From Armillaria gallica (taxonomy: Eukaryota > Basidiomycota > Agaricomycetes > Agaricales > Physalacriaceae): a stretch of 64,000 bases of DNA. Under the pieces are notes generated by a model that did no database searches, was not told the DNA's origin, and saw nothing but the letters and a program-made list of their open reading frames with translations. Location of the stretch: the NCBI GenBank assembly GCA_037576215.1, contig JBANDB010000010.1, positions 2,046,001 through 2,110,000 of the forward strand. The letters run 5' to 3'. Of the stretch, positions 61,774 through 64,000 are shown one piece after another. The translations under genes and the position numbers were made by a program. Every line of letters starts with the position of its first letter. The first letter of the stretch is position 1.

Positions 61774-62496
61774 TTAGTCGATGGTGCGTTCAGACTGTAA
61801 CAATACCGTTGCTACTATACAAATCTCAAGCAAACCAACTTGAATGGCTTGGGCAGTTAACTCCAGAGTCACTGTCCCGTCTCCTCGCAAGATCTTTGCA
61901 ATTGGTGAAGGGGGCGTAGATCCATAAGTTGCCGTGAAAAGCTAAGTCCGATAAATTAGTTCCGTTGAGAAAGACAGATGATAATCACTCACACAGATGG
62001 TATTTTCATATGGCACCCACGAATACCATTTGCCTCGGGCAAACATGGCGCGCTGACTGAGGCATTTATCAGCAATGTGATGGCCAACAATAGCGAAAGC
62101 TTACGTCTTGTCTGCGCTCAACGGTAACCAGGATGCGACGTTCTGCCTTTCCAGGAGCTCCCGTATCTCTATGATAGGGTGACTCTGCCATTCTATGATC
62201 GCGAAATTGTGTCCTTGGTGATTTTGAAAGAGGGTTTTGCCTTTGGAGGGCTTATCATTGGAGACACGAAAGTACGGTTTGTCGTTAGGCCCAGTGATAG
62301 TACTGCTGAGAATTGTAGATCTATAAGAGAAGACGAATTTGTAGGAGGATTGCTGAGTGGAAGGTGAAGAGAACGGAAGAGCCCCATAGATAGAGGCCTG
62401 AGGAGGGTTGGTGGGGGACCAAGCGGTATTATTGATAGAGTCTGCTTTGTCGGGATTAAACCATCCTCCTTGAGCGTAGGGGTTGTTGGTGTGCAT
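61774..62496 (-). CDS. DUF6593 domain protein
   Basis: complement(join(61774..61941, 61993..62056, 62105..62496)), 207 residues. The introns are 51 bp (61942-61992) and 48 bp (62057-62104), both GT-AG and in phase. The N-terminus (MHTNNPYAQGGWFNPDKA) is Asn/Pro/Gly-rich. It leads into FVFSYRSTILSSTITGPNDK, PYFRVSNDKPSKGKTLF, FAIIEWQSHPIIEIRELLER, WLPLSADKT, and then RGKWYSWVPYENTICLF and VTLELTAQAIQVGLLEICIV. This order (GP...PYF, IEW..HP..E.R, WL.LS, W.P, ..A..VGLLE) is that of DUF6593, a small fungal family of unknown function. The ATG was chosen because a TATA-like box (TATAAATTC on the minus strand, 62573-62581) lies about 80 bp upstream. The gene appears intact. Confidence 0.78.
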
Positions 62497-62572
62497 GGCG
62501 TGAGTGGAAAGAAGGGTGAAAAGAGTAGGATAGGTGGGCTGTTTGTTTAATCCATTCTCGCGGTTTGCTTTG

Positions 62573-62581
62573 AATTTATAC
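62573..62581 (-). promoter_or_regulatory. TATA-like box of the DUF6593 gene
   Basis: On the minus strand the sequence reads CGTATAAATTC, about 80 bp ahead of the ATG at 62496, with a CT-rich tract between. The spacing matches the TATA-ATG distance of the gene at 1619. Confidence 0.5.
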
Positions 62582-63737
62582 GTTACTCTCACAAGTCCAG
62601 CTCGTCACTGATGGCTGTACGGGCGCGCTGCCAAGTTACTCACAGAGGCCCGAAAGGTATTGAAACAAGGATTCGAAGTGTTGTTAACAACTTAGTGCAT
62701 AGCTACAATGCAAGAGCCTCCGCGAGAGAGTCTCCAAAAATATGCGACCGGCGTGACGTTTCAACATGGGCGATCCCGGTATCATTCGTTGTATCATCAA
62801 TGATTTGCGCCTGAGGAACATATCAATTATCAGGAGAGACCATGTGGCAGCCACGCGCGCGCAGGAAAGCGAGATTCGATGGTATCATTATCCGTATAAC
62901 AGTTTGGTGCAAGGAAAGTTCCGGTTCCGAGAGCTTTCCGGTTCCGAGAATTCTCCTTGAATCCAGTATTCAGAGACTTGCGTGAAGCCCAGAGCTGACT
63001 GATTTGAGTGAGGCACGCAATCACTCAGACACAGCCTAGAAGAGATTTTTAGGGTAGAAACCACAGAAACTGAGGTAGATTTCCTAGCACACTAGCGGCA
63101 CGCTCAGGTCGTAGGTGACCAGAATCCGACCTCCGAGGAGTTGTCGCATCAGTTGTAACCAAGAAGGAAAGAAACCGAAAGATCAACGTATCATCAAGAC
63201 CGACTAGGAACTTCCCCTTCAAACGTCCGCATCAGATCCGCATGTGTCCGTCGCTCAACAATGAAACTCAGGTCGAACTTATCATGAAGAGTGACTTGAA
63301 ATTTTCGTCAGAGACACGACGACCGACGACTTGCCAACGGAACTCAGACATATACATGTATTGAAGTTTCGTTGATGACAGATGAAACTGGTTGCCCTAC
63401 AGAAAGGTATTTTTTTGGAAAGTGTCCGAAGCTTGTTAAATAATCCCTGCAGGGGAGTGTTGAGCGAAGAGGTAAGAGCAAAGAGCGGTAATCATCGTGG
63501 ACGCCGGATAATCGTCGCACGTTCTGGTTGCACGTGTTGATGCGATCAGAACAATTTTCGGAAGCTTTTCTGCTTTCTTTTTCTCTCTACGCCTCCAAAC
63601 GCGCTGCCACGTCTCGTATTGTCGCTAGAACAGATGGAAGACGTATACGATCCCACGTTGGAGCTTGTGAAGGCGATTGTATGTTGTGCCACACTTTTTC
63701 TCGAAGAATAAAATATTCAATCTAAATCCAGAACAAC
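62582..63737. other. Unassigned intergenic stretch
   Basis: Only short frames, none protein-like. A small direct repeat (TTCCGGTTCCGAGA, twice) lies at about 62,918-62,952. The final 300 bp may include the promoter of the partial gene that follows. Confidence 0.45.
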
Positions 63738-64000
63738 ATGCATATTATGGATCCAGACACAGTCGGTGATTCAAGTAATGTCAATGTGAGTATATCAGGC
63801 ACGCAGCGGGCCAATCTTTTACAGACGCTCCATTCATCCAGGGTCCAAATGTATTATCTTGTTTCGCGCCTCACTTTAGCGCGCCTTTGTCGGGTTGGGT
63901 GGCGCCGCCAACACCGTCCGATGGGTATAATGGGCACATTTTGAAGGACTTCAATGAGGAGACCTCCACTGCTGAAAATATCCACCAATACTGCTCTCGT
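63738..64000 (+). CDS. Start of an unrecognised gene, cut by the window end
   Basis: ATG at 63738 (MHIMDPDTVGDSS), then a 50 bp intron (63775-63824, GTAATG to TTACAG), then an exon open to the last base. That exon reads APFIQGPNVLSCFAPHFSAP, a Pro/Gly-rich part and HILKDFNEETSTAENIHQYC. The splice restores a codon across the junction and gives the only long open reading. No domain is recognised in the visible 70 or so residues. Confidence 0.45.

Overview
The window looks like nuclear DNA of a mushroom-forming basidiomycete (Agaricomycetes). Genes are split by many introns of about 46-63 bp with GT(A/G)NG(T/C) donors and pyrimidine-poor AG acceptors. Some exons are only 9-17 nt. The recognisable families are typical of that group: LRR-like F-box-type hypothetical proteins, a DUF6593 protein, a GH15 trehalase/glucoamylase-like enzyme and a galactose-binding-like secreted protein. 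No rRNA, tRNA, CRISPR array or reverse transcriptase was seen.

Layout. (1) 1-11,036: a gene-poor left flank with one LRR-like gene (1619-2737, +), a broken secreted-protein gene (about 8133-6804, -) and a decayed LRR-like paralogue (about 10150-10808, +). (2) 11,037-57,834: a tandem array of four complete copies of a 10.7 kb unit (10,768, 10,695, 10,756 and 10,714 bp) plus a partial fifth. Each unit carries an LRR-like gene on the minus strand, paralogous to the two in the flank. Each also carries an uncharacterised multi-exon gene on the plus strand, and a run of tandemly duplicated exon-like modules with a recurring NLAEP/TWE motif. (3) 56,187-57,630: a 1,444 bp element with perfect 136 bp terminal inverted repeats and a 9 bp target duplication (Mutator-like MITE type), inserted in the partial fifth copy. 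(4) 57,881-61,615: a GH15 gene in at least 27 exon pieces. It lacks its 5' end next to the array edge and has a frameshift and an internal interruption. (5) 61,774-62,496: an intact three-exon DUF6593 gene. (6) 63,738-64,000: the start of a gene that runs off the window.

History, by inference. The left breakpoint of the unit lies inside the last exon of the LRR-like gene. Copy 1 therefore keeps the full-length gene, while copies 2-4 encode a protein with a shortened, altered C-terminus. The plus-strand gene of the unit looks cleanest in copy 1 and has a different lesion in each of copies 2, 3 and 4. The LRR-like reading frame stays open in copies 1-4 and is stopped by a nonsense codon only in copy 5. 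Variant sites are shared between copies in a patchwork, and copy 3 has one sharply diverged patch. Both point to unequal exchange and gene conversion. All calls come from reading the sequence; no database search was possible.
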